Origin: a virus
Strand: one strand, 5' to 3'
IMG/VR virus record: IMGVR_UViG_3300035701_000034
Location: 1-60,540 of that record
DNA length: 60,540 nucleotides
Shown: positions 1 to 9,800 of the stretch, piece after piece
Layout of the letters: each line of letters starts with the position of its first letter
Position numbering within the stretch: position 1 is the first letter of the stretch
Notes under the pieces: model-generated
The model's database searches: none
The model's input: only the letters and a program-made list of their open reading frames with translations
Told to the model about the DNA's origin: nothing
Made by a program: the position numbers and the translations under genes

Positions 1-38
1 ATAGGCAGAATAAGAAAGAACACAAAAAAAAAGAATAA
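1..38 (+). CDS. 3' end of an upstream gene (partial)
   Basis: Frame 3 is open from the window edge to a TAA at 36-38, encoding a Lys/Glu-rich tail (RQNKKEHKKKE). The stop overlaps the next ATG in the taATG arrangement used repeatedly elsewhere in this genome (635, 4313, 5692). The fragment is too short to identify, and frame 1 is also open to a TAG at 43-45, so the frame choice rests mainly on the junction style. Confidence 0.3.
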   Translation, partial: RQNKKEHKKKE

Positions 39-240
39 TGAATAGATTGAAATCTTTGAGTTTCAAAAAACAATACTATGCAACTCAAAATATGAAAGTC
101 CCAAAAAGTGTTGGAGAAACATTGGTTTTTTCATTAGAGAAACGATAAAAAAATTCAAAAAATTATTCAGAAAGAAAAGTCATGATATTAGTGAGTTTGA
201 CAGAGAAATTTTAGAATTAAAACAAGTTAAAATAGTATAA
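38..240 (+). pseudogene. small basic protein gene, apparently frameshifted
   Basis: An ATG at 38 opens a 36-residue reading frame that stops at 146-148. The -1 frame is open from 46 to a TAA at 238-240 and encodes a Lys-rich C-terminus (ending ELKQVKIV) with no start codon of its own. Joining the two near the T6 run at 126-131 gives a protein of about 67 residues that fills the space up to the next gene at 243, as expected from the tight packing here. It is a missing base, a real mutation or a -1 frameshift. No function is recognised. Confidence 0.4.
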
Positions 241-242
241 CT

Positions 243-635
243 ATGGCAGATTTTTTAAAGAATTTAAAAGAATCCTTAGAGAAAGGAGCACCAAATGAAG
301 AAATCATTAATATTCATTATGAAATTTTAAAAACTGCTGATGTACTTGATAAAGTAAAGAAGAGTGAAAAAATTGATGACACATTATATCTTAATGCTAT
401 CAAAGATTTTGTTCAACCAATTACTGGTGTTACTAAAGAGAATATTATTTTTTCATCAGAAAAAGCAGAAGAGACTATGAAGATTTTTGGTGAGGATTTG
501 AAAAAAAGGGAAGTTATTGAAATGAATACTTTGCAAATAAAACTTTTGATGGAGGATAGTGCAAAATTACAACAACAAATAACAAAAAATAGTGAACTAA
601 TAGAATATTTAAATTTTGAAATGAATAAAGTGTAA
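243..635 (+). CDS. hypothetical protein, helical
   Basis: This 130-residue protein is predominantly helical and charged, with a probable coiled coil in the last third (KLQQQITKNSELIEYL). Residues about 12-38 (EKGAPNEEIINIHYEILKTA) resemble a stretch of the next gene product (EQGQADEKYVQQYYEILKKA), so the two share a small helical module. The stop overlaps the next ATG by one base. It lies just upstream of baseplate genes, so a structural or assembly role is possible but is inferred only from position. Confidence 0.75.
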   Translation: MADFLKNLKESLEKGAPNEEIINIHYEILKTADVLDKVKKSEKIDDTLYLNAIKDFVQPITGVTKENIIFSSEKAEETMKIFGEDLKKREVIEMNTLQIKLLMEDSAKLQQQITKNSELIEYLNFEMNKV

Positions 636-1546
636 TGAAGAAGATATACAAATATATAAAGGGGTTTTATTTATCTATAATGATTCGAATCGCTATTGCG
701 ATGAAGGGTGTTGAAGAAGAATTTAAAACACGTGTTGGTGATTTATTTACTGGAGGCAAAGAATATAAAAAACGTAATAACAATCCACTTCTAAAGAAAA
801 TGGAGCAAGGACAGGCTGATGAAAAGTATGTCCAACAGTATTATGAGATTCTAAAGAAAGCTGATGAAGTTGTAAGATCAACAAATCCTGATAAAGCAGC
901 AAAAATGGCTGATAAGTATGGTGTAAATATTGGTGCTAAGGATAAATGGGGTGTTAGATGGGATCATCATGGATTTCTTGATCCAAAACATAAACATTAT
1001 GGGAAAACGCTAAAGGAAATACGTGATCTCGAAATACAGGAAAGAAAACATGATGAGGATAATTATCCCATTGCAACGATGTTCAGCAATAAAGCAGAAC
1101 TATCATTTGTTCAAGCAACTAAAATGTTAAAGGATGAGAATGAAGAATTTTTTATACCTGAATTACACGAGATGGCTAAAATGAAAAAATTTCCATTAAT
1201 GATTGTTCGAAAAGTTGATGCTCTTAATAAAATTGAACAACTGGTCGAATTCGTACACATAAAATCAGTAACGTCTAAACATTATATTATAGAAATGTTT
1301 ATTTCAACAAAATTTGGACTTGATAAACATGATAACGGATCAGATGTTTTCAAAGAATTAATTAATATCGAGCAAATTTGGTTTGATGATGATTACGGTG
1401 ATAAACATGCTTATCGTGTAACATCTTTTTATAAGAGAGGAAAACATAATGAATATATCGATGAAAAGAAAGAAAAAAATTTCAAATATGATGTTTTGAA
1501 ATTTAAAGGAGAAATAATTGAAGAATATAAAGTAGGAGGAAAATAA
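635..1546 (+). CDS. hypothetical protein
   Basis: The protein has 303 residues. The N-terminus is basic and weakly hydrophobic. Residues about 55-85 carry the YYEILKKAD motif shared with the upstream gene. A His-rich segment follows (WDHHGFLDPKHKHYGKT), then a mixed alpha/beta C-terminal half rich in aromatic residues. No known family is recognised. It is translationally coupled to its neighbours (one-base overlap upstream, one base of spacing downstream) and ends the transcription unit shared with the following gene. Confidence 0.8.
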   Translation: MKKIYKYIKGFYLSIMIRIAIAMKGVEEEFKTRVGDLFTGGKEYKKRNNNPLLKKMEQGQADEKYVQQYYEILKKADEVVRSTNPDKAAKMADKYGVNIGAKDKWGVRWDHHGFLDPKHKHYGKTLKEIRDLEIQERKHDEDNYPIATMFSNKAELSFVQATKMLKDENEEFFIPELHEMAKMKKFPLMIVRKVDALNKIEQLVEFVHIKSVTSKHYIIEMFISTKFGLDKHDNGSDVFKELINIEQIWFDDDYGDKHAYRVTSFYKRGKHNEYIDEKKEKNFKYDVLKFKGEIIEEYKVGGK

Positions 1547-1547
1547 T

Positions 1548-1949
1548 ATGGAAAATAATAATGGAACGAATGCAACAACGAATGCATCACCAAACTATCA
1601 CGATGGGATGTTTAGTGTTAACGCAAGTAATGGATTAACGTTTATGACAGGAACCTCATCATCCTCATCCTCATCAATATCGTCTATGTGGCAATATAAT
1701 GAGAAGGAAATAATTGGATTTAAAGTGTGTGAAACAACTGTTGCTGTGTCATATCGACAAAGATCGAATAGTACATACACTGTAGCAATTTATCGTACTG
1801 ATGGTAATTACTCTGTTCCTGATAGAATATGGAAAGAAATATATGGTCTCAAAGATGGTAGAATGACATTACTGGAAGTGATACAAGGAAGACATGTGGC
1901 ATCGTATCAAGTACCAGAATCATTCGAATTTGATGATGAAGAAGGATAA
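1548..1949 (+). CDS. hypothetical protein with poly-Ser stretch
   Basis: A 133-residue protein with a Asn/Thr-rich N-terminus, a run of Ser (about residues 37-46), a compact beta-rich core (WQYNEKEIIGFKVCETT onward) and an acidic tail (FDDEEG). No family is recognised. It is the last gene before a strong hairpin terminator at 1985-2013, so it closes the unit that begins before the window. Confidence 0.75.
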   Translation: MENNNGTNATTNASPNYHDGMFSVNASNGLTFMTGTSSSSSSSISSMWQYNEKEIIGFKVCETTVAVSYRQRSNSTYTVAIYRTDGNYSVPDRIWKEIYGLKDGRMTLLEVIQGRHVASYQVPESFEFDDEEG

Positions 1950-1984
1950 TAGTTTATAGTTTCTTGTTTTTTTTGTTTAATCCG

Positions 1985-2013
1985 AAAAATCCATCAGTAA
2001 TGGTGGATTTTTT
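1985..2013 (+). terminator. intrinsic terminator
   Basis: AAAAATCCA pairs with TGGATTTTT around a ten-base loop, and the 3' arm runs into a T tract. It lies 35 bp after the stop at 1949 and directly before a late-type promoter element, so it separates two transcription units. Confidence 0.8.
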
Positions 2014-2022
2014 ATTTGAATT

Positions 2023-2031
2023 GTATTTATT
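2023..2031 (+). promoter_or_regulatory. putative late promoter element
   Basis: GTATTTATT, 19 bp (counted from its second base) before the ATG of the gp25-like gene and immediately after a terminator. It is one of twelve copies of GTATTTAT in this window placed just before genes. The T4 late element is TATAAATA; this motif is its reverse complement in core, so kinship is uncertain. Confidence 0.6.
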
Positions 2032-2042
2032 GAAAAGTTCCA

Positions 2043-2441
2043 ATGAAGTCAATAAACATTAGATTTCCCTTAGAGGATGACGTAGAAAAGAATAGTCTTT
2101 TTATGCTTAACTATGTAACAAAAAATGCATTAGTTTCAGATTTAAAGTTATTGTTGTTGACTAAAAAGGGTCAAAGATATTATATGCCTGATTATGGAAC
2201 TAATTTAGAAAAGTTTATTTTTCAGCCAGAAGATGAAATTACGGAAGATGAAATTATAACTGATTTAAGAGATTCTGTAAGAGAATATATGCCAGAAATT
2301 GCAATAACGAGTGTTAATTTCTACACAAAACAAGATGCTGGTTACGAAGATATGGAGGATAATGAGATTAGGGTTTCAATAAAATTCACATATTCTGATG
2401 ATGTGTTCTCTGATAATGGAACGGTAGATATTACATTTTAA
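2043..2441 (+). CDS. baseplate wedge protein, gp25/gpW family
   Basis: This 132-residue protein matches the pattern of the T4 gp25 / P2 gpW family, which forms part of the baseplate wedge next to the sheath initiation site. Visible family traits are an N-terminal region leading to LLLLTKKGQRYYMPDYGTNL, a conserved Gly-Thr-x-Leu turn, and a helical segment (TDLRDSVREYMPEIAI) followed by a beta-rich C-terminus. Family members are typically 110-140 residues, so it is full length. It is first in the baseplate operon and is followed 12 bp later by a gp6/J-like gene, the usual order. Confidence 0.85.
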   Translation: MKSINIRFPLEDDVEKNSLFMLNYVTKNALVSDLKLLLLTKKGQRYYMPDYGTNLEKFIFQPEDEITEDEIITDLRDSVREYMPEIAITSVNFYTKQDAGYEDMEDNEIRVSIKFTYSDDVFSDNGTVDITF

Positions 2442-2453
2442 ACTTTAAACAAT

Positions 2454-4313
2454 ATGGCAACAGACAATCCAATATCATATAACAAGAGAACATTTAGCGA
2501 ACTTAGAGATGAGTTAATAACGTTAATAAAAAGTACATATCCTGATACATTTCAAGACTTTACGGATTCAAGTGTTGGGTCATTACTCTTAGATTTGAAT
2601 GCTGGTATAGGTAATAACCTTTCAATTAATACAGATAGAGCCTTTCAAGAAACACAATTAGAGTTTGCACAACAAAATGATTCAATATTAAATATTGCTA
2701 AAAATTTAGGATTTAATATCCCGGGAAAACGTTCATCTGTTACTGTTGTTGATTTTACAGTACAAGTACCAGCAAATGGGGATAGACCTAACGAACAATA
2801 TCTCCCAATATTATCATCTGGTGCTCAAGTCGTTGGTGGTGGGAAAGTATTTGAAACATCAAGTGTAATAGATTGGAATAACAATTTTAGTAATCTTGGT
2901 GATCCAAATAAAACAGAACTTCCTTTATATGATAGTAATGGAGTTATTCAAGGGTATACAATAACTAAAAGAGAGGTTGTAATAAATGGGGCAACAAGTA
3001 TTTTTAAAAAAATTATTAAGGATACTGAAAGTCAGCCTTTTTATCAATTAACACTTCCAGATAATAATGTTATTGAAATTGTTAGTGTCATTGCTTTGGC
3101 AGGAACTAATTTTTCTGGTAATCCACCAGAAAGTGAATTTTTGAATTCTGATAACATATATTATGAAGTGGATTATCTATCACAGCAAAGAGTATTTGTT
3201 GATGATCCTAATTCAGGATCAAACACATCTACTACAGGTAATACATCTATGAAAGCTGGTAAGTGGATTAGTGTAAAAAAGAAATTTATAAAAGAATTTA
3301 CAAGTAAAGGGTTGTGTGTACTCACCTTTGGTGGTGGTAATGGTGATCTAGATTTTTTTCTAGACGGTTTTGCTAAAGCAGGTGTTACTAATCAGATGTT
3401 TCTTAATAATTATTTACTCAACACATCGTTGGGTGAACAATTAAAAAAGGACTTTACGTTATTTGTGAAATATAGAACTGGTGGTGGAACGAGTTCAAAT
3501 ATAGGTGCAAATGTATTAACAGCATTAGGTAATGTGGATATGAAAGTTAATGGCCCACGTGCTGATTTTAATAATGTTGTGTCAAGAAGCTTAAAAGTAA
3601 ATAATCCAATAGCTGCAATTGGTGGAAATGATGGATTATCGATTAACCAAATACGTAATTTAATAAAATATAACTTTAGCTCTCAAGAAAGAGATGTGAC
3701 TATAAATGATTATTTATTTCAAGTTTTTAAAATGCCGGGTAAATATGGTTCTCCATTTAGAGCGAATGCATTCAAAGAAAATAATAAGATCGTAATATCA
3801 ATTGTTGGGTTGGGTAGTGATGGTAAATTAAATAATACTAGTAATAGTTTATTAAAGGAAAATATTGGAGAGTATGTTAGTAACTATCGAATGGTTAACG
3901 ATTATGTTGAAATAAGAGATGGGAAGATATTTAATCTAGCGTTTGATTTAGATTTATTCGTGAGTGAATCAGTTAATCAAGGAGAATTAGCAAATAATGT
4001 TATTAACACAGTTGCTACTTATTTTGATGTAAATAGTGAACAAATGAATGAAGATATATTTCTAGGTGATCTTCAAAATAGTATTAATAACATTAATGGT
4101 GTTATAAATATTTTAGGACTTAAAGCATATAACAAAGTTGGAAACGGATATTCATTGAATCAAATAGAGCAGCCATACGTTAATGAAACGACAAGAGAGA
4201 TTCAATTGATAAATAACACAGTATATAGTACAGAGGATTCGTTATTTGAAATAAAATTTCCTGATCGTGATATTAAATTATTACTTAGAAAAAAAACTGA
4301 TCTGTTTGTGTAA
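2454..4313 (+). CDS. baseplate wedge protein, gp6/baseplate J-like
   Basis: A 619-residue protein placed directly after the gp25-like gene, as baseplate J (P2) and gp6 (T4) usually are. The N-terminus (residues about 10-95: TFSELRDELITLIKSTYPD, then FTDSSVGSLLLDLNAGIG) has the family pattern in which a helical start leads to a DxSxGSxLLD-type motif. The middle is beta-rich and contains a Gly-rich loop (FGGGNGDLDFFLDG). The C-terminal part holds another helical segment that typically dimerises in the wedge. The stop overlaps the next ATG by one base. Confidence 0.8.
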   Translation: MATDNPISYNKRTFSELRDELITLIKSTYPDTFQDFTDSSVGSLLLDLNAGIGNNLSINTDRAFQETQLEFAQQNDSILNIAKNLGFNIPGKRSSVTVVDFTVQVPANGDRPNEQYLPILSSGAQVVGGGKVFETSSVIDWNNNFSNLGDPNKTELPLYDSNGVIQGYTITKREVVINGATSIFKKIIKDTESQPFYQLTLPDNNVIEIVSVIALAGTNFSGNPPESEFLNSDNIYYEVDYLSQQRVFVDDPNSGSNTSTTGNTSMKAGKWISVKKKFIKEFTSKGLCVLTFGGGNGDLDFFLDGFAKAGVTNQMFLNNYLLNTSLGEQLKKDFTLFVKYRTGGGTSSNIGANVLTALGNVDMKVNGPRADFNNVVSRSLKVNNPIAAIGGNDGLSINQIRNLIKYNFSSQERDVTINDYLFQVFKMPGKYGSPFRANAFKENNKIVISIVGLGSDGKLNNTSNSLLKENIGEYVSNYRMVNDYVEIRDGKIFNLAFDLDLFVSESVNQGELANNVINTVATYFDVNSEQMNEDIFLGDLQNSINNINGVINILGLKAYNKVGNGYSLNQIEQPYVNETTREIQLINNTVYSTEDSLFEIKFPDRDIKLLLRKKTDLFV

Positions 4314-5692
4314 TGATAAAAAGATCAATTCCATATGTAAGTGGTGATACAAGCAATTTAACTATTTTGCTTAATGCACAATCTAAAGATTTGGGTTTTT
4401 ATGATACAGACACCACAAGTAGTGTTGAATATATATCTACAACATCATTAAGAAATGCGTCCATAGATAATTATAGTGGAAATGCTCGATTTCTTTGTAA
4501 TGGTCACGGATTAAACGTAAATGATTTAATATATATTAATTCAAATGCAACTGTACAACAAAAAAACGCATCGATAGATAATTATAATGGAAATGCTCGT
4601 TTTAATTATACGACACATGGATTGATTGTGAATGATTTAATAAATATTGTTTCTAATACTCCACAGTATAATGGTGAGTTTTATGTAAATTTTGGAAATG
4701 TAGATCAACTTTTAATACGAAGAACACCAACAGGTGCATATACCCAGTATATCGGTGATGCATCTATCACATGGAATAAGGTTTATTCTACCTATTATCC
4801 TTATGATGGTTTATTTTATGTAAATTTTGGGAATGCAGATCAACTTTTAATTAGAAGAACATCAACAGGAGCATATACCCAGTATATCGGTGATGCATCA
4901 ATTACTTGGAGTAAAGTGGTATTGAGTAATGGTACGAATAGCGGATCATTAGCAGGATATACATTTAATTATGCTGTAACAGGAATTTCATCAAATAGAC
5001 TTGAAGAATTGCGTAAATATAGTACAAGTTCTATATATTCTGATAAATATTTTATAGGTGGATCACCAACTGTAGATGGTTTAGACTTGACGTATAGTGG
5101 AACACAAACTAATAGTGGTTCTACAATTGTTCTACAATATTACATTGGTGGAATTAAATATTTAAATGTTACACCAGTAAATTATACAACTACTTTACCA
5201 TTAAAGGAAGCTTGGATAGATAATTATAATGGAAATGCTCGTTTTAATTATGCTGCACATGGATTAGCAGTAAATAATTTAATATACATTGTTTCTAGTC
5301 ATGTTGAATATAATGGTTTGTTTTACGTAAATTTTGGAAATGCGGATCAACTTTTAATACGAAGAACAGTGAGTGGTGCATATACACAATACGTAGGTAA
5401 TTCGACAATTAATTGGAGTAATGTTATATTGAAAACGGCAACGGCAACAACTACAACATTTTCATTTAACAGTGTTGGTTTATCATCCCTCAATTTCGAT
5501 AATTTACCAATTCTTAAATTAGAAGAAAAGCAAAATATGTGTGAAAATCCATTTATTAAGTCTGATGTATTTATACTGAGACAAGAAATACCAGTATTTG
5601 AAAAGTCCATAAGATTAAGAGGGGTGGGTAATTTAAGCGAAGTGGTCAATTATGCTGGTGGTAATTATTTTAAGATATTTAACAATACATAA
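4313..5692 (+). CDS. tail/baseplate protein with internal repeats
   Basis: This 459-residue beta-rich protein carries imperfect internal repeats. One module (DNYNGNARFNY...HGL.VNDLI) occurs at about residues 48, 86 and 300; a second (FYVNFGN.DQLLIRRT..GAYTQY) occurs at about 122, 167 and 337. DNA copies are also very similar, indicating recent duplication. The C-terminus (SIRLRGVGNL...) is different and probably folds separately. The position after gp6-like suggests a baseplate or tail-tip protein, but no family is recognised. It overlaps both neighbours by one base. Confidence 0.7.
   Translation: MIKRSIPYVSGDTSNLTILLNAQSKDLGFYDTDTTSSVEYISTTSLRNASIDNYSGNARFLCNGHGLNVNDLIYINSNATVQQKNASIDNYNGNARFNYTTHGLIVNDLINIVSNTPQYNGEFYVNFGNVDQLLIRRTPTGAYTQYIGDASITWNKVYSTYYPYDGLFYVNFGNADQLLIRRTSTGAYTQYIGDASITWSKVVLSNGTNSGSLAGYTFNYAVTGISSNRLEELRKYSTSSIYSDKYFIGGSPTVDGLDLTYSGTQTNSGSTIVLQYYIGGIKYLNVTPVNYTTTLPLKEAWIDNYNGNARFNYAAHGLAVNNLIYIVSSHVEYNGLFYVNFGNADQLLIRRTVSGAYTQYVGNSTINWSNVILKTATATTTTFSFNSVGLSSLNFDNLPILKLEEKQNMCENPFIKSDVFILRQEIPVFEKSIRLRGVGNLSEVVNYAGGNYFKIFNNT
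4453..5415 (+). repeat. dispersed internal repeats within a tail gene
   Basis: Near-identical DNA segments recur within the gene. The unit containing gataattataatggaaatg begins near 4453, 4565 and 5209. The unit containing gtaaattttggaaatg begins near 4679, 4813 and 5320. High base-level similarity as well as protein similarity points to duplication or recombination. Confidence 0.8.
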
Positions 5693-5796
5693 TGTCAAAT
5701 CGAATAACATTTGATAATAATAAAATTATAAGAGATTATAATTTAGGATATAGTTGCAGAAAAATTGCAAAAATGAACAAATGTTCAAAAAATTAG
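5692..5796 (+). CDS. 34-residue helix-turn-helix fragment
   Basis: The ATG at 5692 overlaps the preceding stop (taATG), giving a 34-residue product whose C-terminal half (IIRDYNLGYSCRKIAKM) reads like a helix-turn-helix of the sort found in homing endonucleases and resolvases (I..YN.G.S.RKIAK). It stops where a longer protein would continue the recognition helix. It is either a genuine tiny protein or the remnant of a mobile endonuclease gene. The region otherwise has no reading frame before 5818. Confidence 0.4.
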   Translation: MSNRITFDNNKIIRDYNLGYSCRKIAKMNKCSKN

Positions 5797-5817
5797 ATTA
5801 TCATAAACAATATAATT

Positions 5818-6756
5818 GTGGCTATTGGAGTATATGGAAATATTAGACCTGCAGATGTAAATATCACAGATTTGGATGTGTACTATACATTTACACCTAG
5901 TAGAAGTGTTGTGTCAAACGCATTTTTTAGACTTACTTCTACTGATGTATTAACAGAAATTAAGATACCTCAAGCGGAGCAAAATAGTGGAGAAGAAAAT
6001 CTTCTTGAAGGAATTTACAATTTGAAATTACCTGCAACAGTATTTAATCAAGTTGGAATATACACCATATTTATTCGTTCAAAAGTTATTAGAGTGAAAT
6101 TAGATGGAACATCTCCACTCACTATTACAGATTGTGGAGTATTATCATCACTTCCATCAATAAAAGGAATTGTTTTGAATTCAAACGATCTTCCCGTTAA
6201 TTTAAGATCGAATAATGCCTTGCAGGGTTATAAGATTGAATATGTTAATACAGATGGAACTAAATTAAGAAATGTTGTTAGATATGTTACAACATCAAAT
6301 AAGGCTATTCCTGTTACTGAAAATATTGGTAATACTAGTCAAACTGCAATAAGATATAGATTTGACGATAGTGGTAATTTATTATTTCTACAGGTTACAC
6401 CTAGTAGTGCTTCAAATGTAAAACCAAATGTAAATCCTTTTATAGGAAAACCGGGACAACATATTTTACTTTCAAACACGAACATTAAACCAGAAGTAAT
6501 AGAAATAGAAATGGTGGAAAATACTATAGATACTGTCGTCAACTTAGTTGGTGGTGAACAGATTAAAGATGTTGATAACGGTATTTTGACTAATTATGAT
6601 AAAAACAGAAATATCATAAAACAATTTGATTTATTTGAATTAAAAGACGATTTCACAAATACTTCCTTATTTGAAGTTAAACAAAAGAGAACTACTATTG
6701 ATAATAGTCAGACTTTTGATAATGTCCTTAAAGATGTAGCAGGAAATAACGCATAA
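5818..6756 (+). CDS. virion protein, probable baseplate/tail component
   Basis: A 312-residue protein starting at GTG (5818); no in-frame ATG lies near. The first 100 residues look like an immunoglobulin-like beta sandwich (ITDLDVYYTFTPSRS, GIYTIFIRSKVIRVKL). The middle is beta-rich and the last 60 residues are helical and charged. It sits between the repeat-containing tail gene and a giant baseplate/tail gene, and is followed by a hairpin. No specific family is recognised. Confidence 0.75.
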   Translation: MAIGVYGNIRPADVNITDLDVYYTFTPSRSVVSNAFFRLTSTDVLTEIKIPQAEQNSGEENLLEGIYNLKLPATVFNQVGIYTIFIRSKVIRVKLDGTSPLTITDCGVLSSLPSIKGIVLNSNDLPVNLRSNNALQGYKIEYVNTDGTKLRNVVRYVTTSNKAIPVTENIGNTSQTAIRYRFDDSGNLLFLQVTPSSASNVKPNVNPFIGKPGQHILLSNTNIKPEVIEIEMVENTIDTVVNLVGGEQIKDVDNGILTNYDKNRNIIKQFDLFELKDDFTNTSLFEVKQKRTTIDNSQTFDNVLKDVAGNNA

Positions 6757-6774
6757 AACAACCCTCTTGTTTTA
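6754..6774 (+). terminator. hairpin, probable terminator
   Basis: TAAAACAA and TTGTTTTA form a perfect eight-base stem around CCCTC, starting inside the stop codon of the preceding gene. The stem is AT-rich and the following tract (aattt) is short, so termination may be partial. A late-type promoter element follows 10 bp later. Confidence 0.55.
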
Positions 6775-6783
6775 ATTTAATGC

Positions 6784-6792
6784 GTATTTATA
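6784..6792 (+). promoter_or_regulatory. putative late promoter element
   Basis: GTATTTATA, with its second base 24 bp before the TTG start of the 1262-residue tail gene and just after a hairpin. Matches the consensus seen before other virion genes. Confidence 0.6.
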
Positions 6793-6808
6793 ATTAAATT
6801 CTACTACA

Positions 6809-9800
6809 TTGGCTAAAGTTAAAACAATAAATAGACGACAAGGTTCTGATCTTATAGGTGCAAATTTTAGAAATGCTGCTTCTGAGACCATATTTACATT
6901 CGGAAGATTTACAGTAGATACAAATTTCAGTTCAAGAAAAGTTCGTAATTATTCAAATGAATTAAGTTCATTTGTAACCCCCATTACTCTTCAAACACTT
7001 AACATAAGTAAAGAAGATTCTGATCAAATTTTTAATTTCAATCAAAATGTTGTACTTAATATAAACAAATCAGATTTAACGTCTTATGCTAGATTTGGTT
7101 CGATGAGCGAAATTCTGCGTGTATCAATTGAGAATATTATAATACAATTCCCTTCGAGTATATATGTAACATATCAAATTTCATCATTTTCAAATTTGAT
7201 GAGTGTTACAAATTATTTTTATGATATAACTAAAGATAGTTCCGTATTAACAATACCATATCCTGCATTAGTTAATAAATTTGGTATTGTGTTAAATCAA
7301 TTCAATAATCAATTACCTCAAAATGATCCTTTAAGAAATTTAAATATTGCATTTCCAGAGTACGTTCTTTGGAGAGAGGAAAATTCAACTGGTCATACAT
7401 TTGAAATTCTTGGATATACAGGATATACTGCAACGTACCAATATATAAACCTATCAATAAAAGGTAATCCATTCCCTGAATTATCAGGATCAACACAAGG
7501 AAAATTTAATTATCATATTAAACCAAAACCTATTCATTACAATAGATTTAAAAAGAATTTATCAACTTTGGAGTCTTATATAATTAATGATAAAATAGCT
7601 AAAGGGTATAAGACAGAATTTCAAACACCAACAGAACTTGAAGATGGTAGTGTTTCATATAATAATCAAATAATTATTTGGCCGTCTGCTGATGGATATA
7701 ATATAGATATTAGTGGCTACGATTATGATGTATTCCTAAATCTACTTGGTGGCATAGGGCAATTATATGATCAGTTCAAATCTGATCTAATCGCAAGATT
7801 ATTGGTTCCAGAATCTCTTCTAAAAAATGATTTAACGGAAGATTCTAAACTTCAAAAATTATTAAGATTGTATGGAACTACCTTTGATAATATAAAAGTT
7901 TTCATTGATGCGTTAGTTACCATTAATAAACTTTCTTATAATAAAAATAAAAACATACCAGATATATTAGTAAAAAATTTAGCAAAGACCTTGGGTTGGG
8001 AAGGGGTAACATTAGTTCAAGAAGATGATTTGTTAGAAAGTTTTTTTTCTACAGAAGATAAAAAATCGACTGACCTTCTACCACCAGAAGTTGATGTTGA
8101 ATTGTGGAGAAGAATATTGATTAATACCAATCATCTTTTTAAATCGAAGGGTACTAGAGAAGCAATGAAAAGTATACTATTGATGGTTGGTATACCAGAA
8201 CCTTTTATTGATATAACAGAATATGTTTATACTGTTAAAGGTAAAATTGATCCTAATACGGTAACTATAAGCCTTGCTGATTTACCTTGTGCTTCTTTAC
8301 CATATAATTCTTCTGGATACCCAATAGCCCCTAAAGAAAATAAATTCTATTATTTTCAAGTTAGTGGAAATACTGATTCAGGGCAAGCATATCTTGACGT
8401 ATTCAGAACTGTGGGATTTAATTTAAATCGTGTTATAGATAATAAGAAATCTTGGGTATATGGTGGTTCGGTAGCAAGAATAGATGCAACTACACCAACT
8501 TATTTACAGGAAGATAGTGCATTAATTATAAACACCAAAGAAGTTGATGTATCGTTAGATATTGCAAGAGGAATTGAATATGATATGTATTCATATAATG
8601 TTAAACATAACTTCCCATTATCTAGTACTGGGGTTACGAAACCATTTTTGTATATCAACATTCCATTTACATATGGATCGTCTGCCTCTATATTTACAGT
8701 GCCAGAAGTACCACAAGGTGATATTCAAGTTAGTTTTAATGGAGTCACATTAGTTAAAGGTTTTACCTCTGGTGATGTTAATGCTGACTATCATATCAAT
8801 ACATTAAACACAAAAGAAGTGATACTCAACAGTAGTACAGCACAAAGCTATACTAATGGATTTAAAGACATTATAACACTTACGTATGCGAAGGATCAAC
8901 AAAGTGGTGGAACATATAGTCAAATACAATATATAGTTACGAAAGTAACAACAAATCCTGATGGAATTGTAATACCAATAATTGATACGACATTGGGTGA
9001 AATTCAATTGGTTGTAAATGGAGTTACAATGACAAAAAGTAATTCATTATTTACGGGTGATTATATTATTAATCCAGCAAATCCACATGAAATACTGGTT
9101 GTAAACAATGATTTAAAAAATTACTTAATTGCGCATCCTGTAGTTGTAATTAGTTATATAAAATCAAACGTTTTTGAACCTGTTTTAAAAAAATCAGAAG
9201 TCCATAGAATTGATAGTTTTTCGGGAACTAAATTTTTCTATAATTCAGGTATTGGAAAATATGTATATGTATTGGACTATGAACCACCAAGTGTGGTGGC
9301 TGTTAAAATTATAGTGAATGGTATTACACTACAAAATGGAAGTGATTTTATTCTTAATTCATCTAATAAAAGACAAGTATTATTTAATACGACAGCTTTA
9401 AATTTAGGATATATCATCAATGCTTTTTATGTAACTGATGATGGGTCAATATCTAATCCCATTAATTTTGGAAATTTTATTCTTCCGAACATATCTCAAA
9501 TTAGTTTTTTACAATACCTAGATATTATTAACAATAGATTGATTAATGTGAAGAACAGAAAAACATTGTCTGATCATAATGGGGGTCTTTACCCTACAGT
9601 TGAGAGATTATATGATGAATACTTAAAAAGAGGATATGCTGTTAATCCTTTATTAGTGAGCAATGCATATACTTTTGGAAATGTATATCCATTCATGAAA
9701 AAATTCAATTCTTTTTTTCATAAATTCATTGAAGAATTATTGGGTAGTACAATAATATTAAAAAAGGGTGGCATCTTAATTAGAAATACTGCTTTTACTA

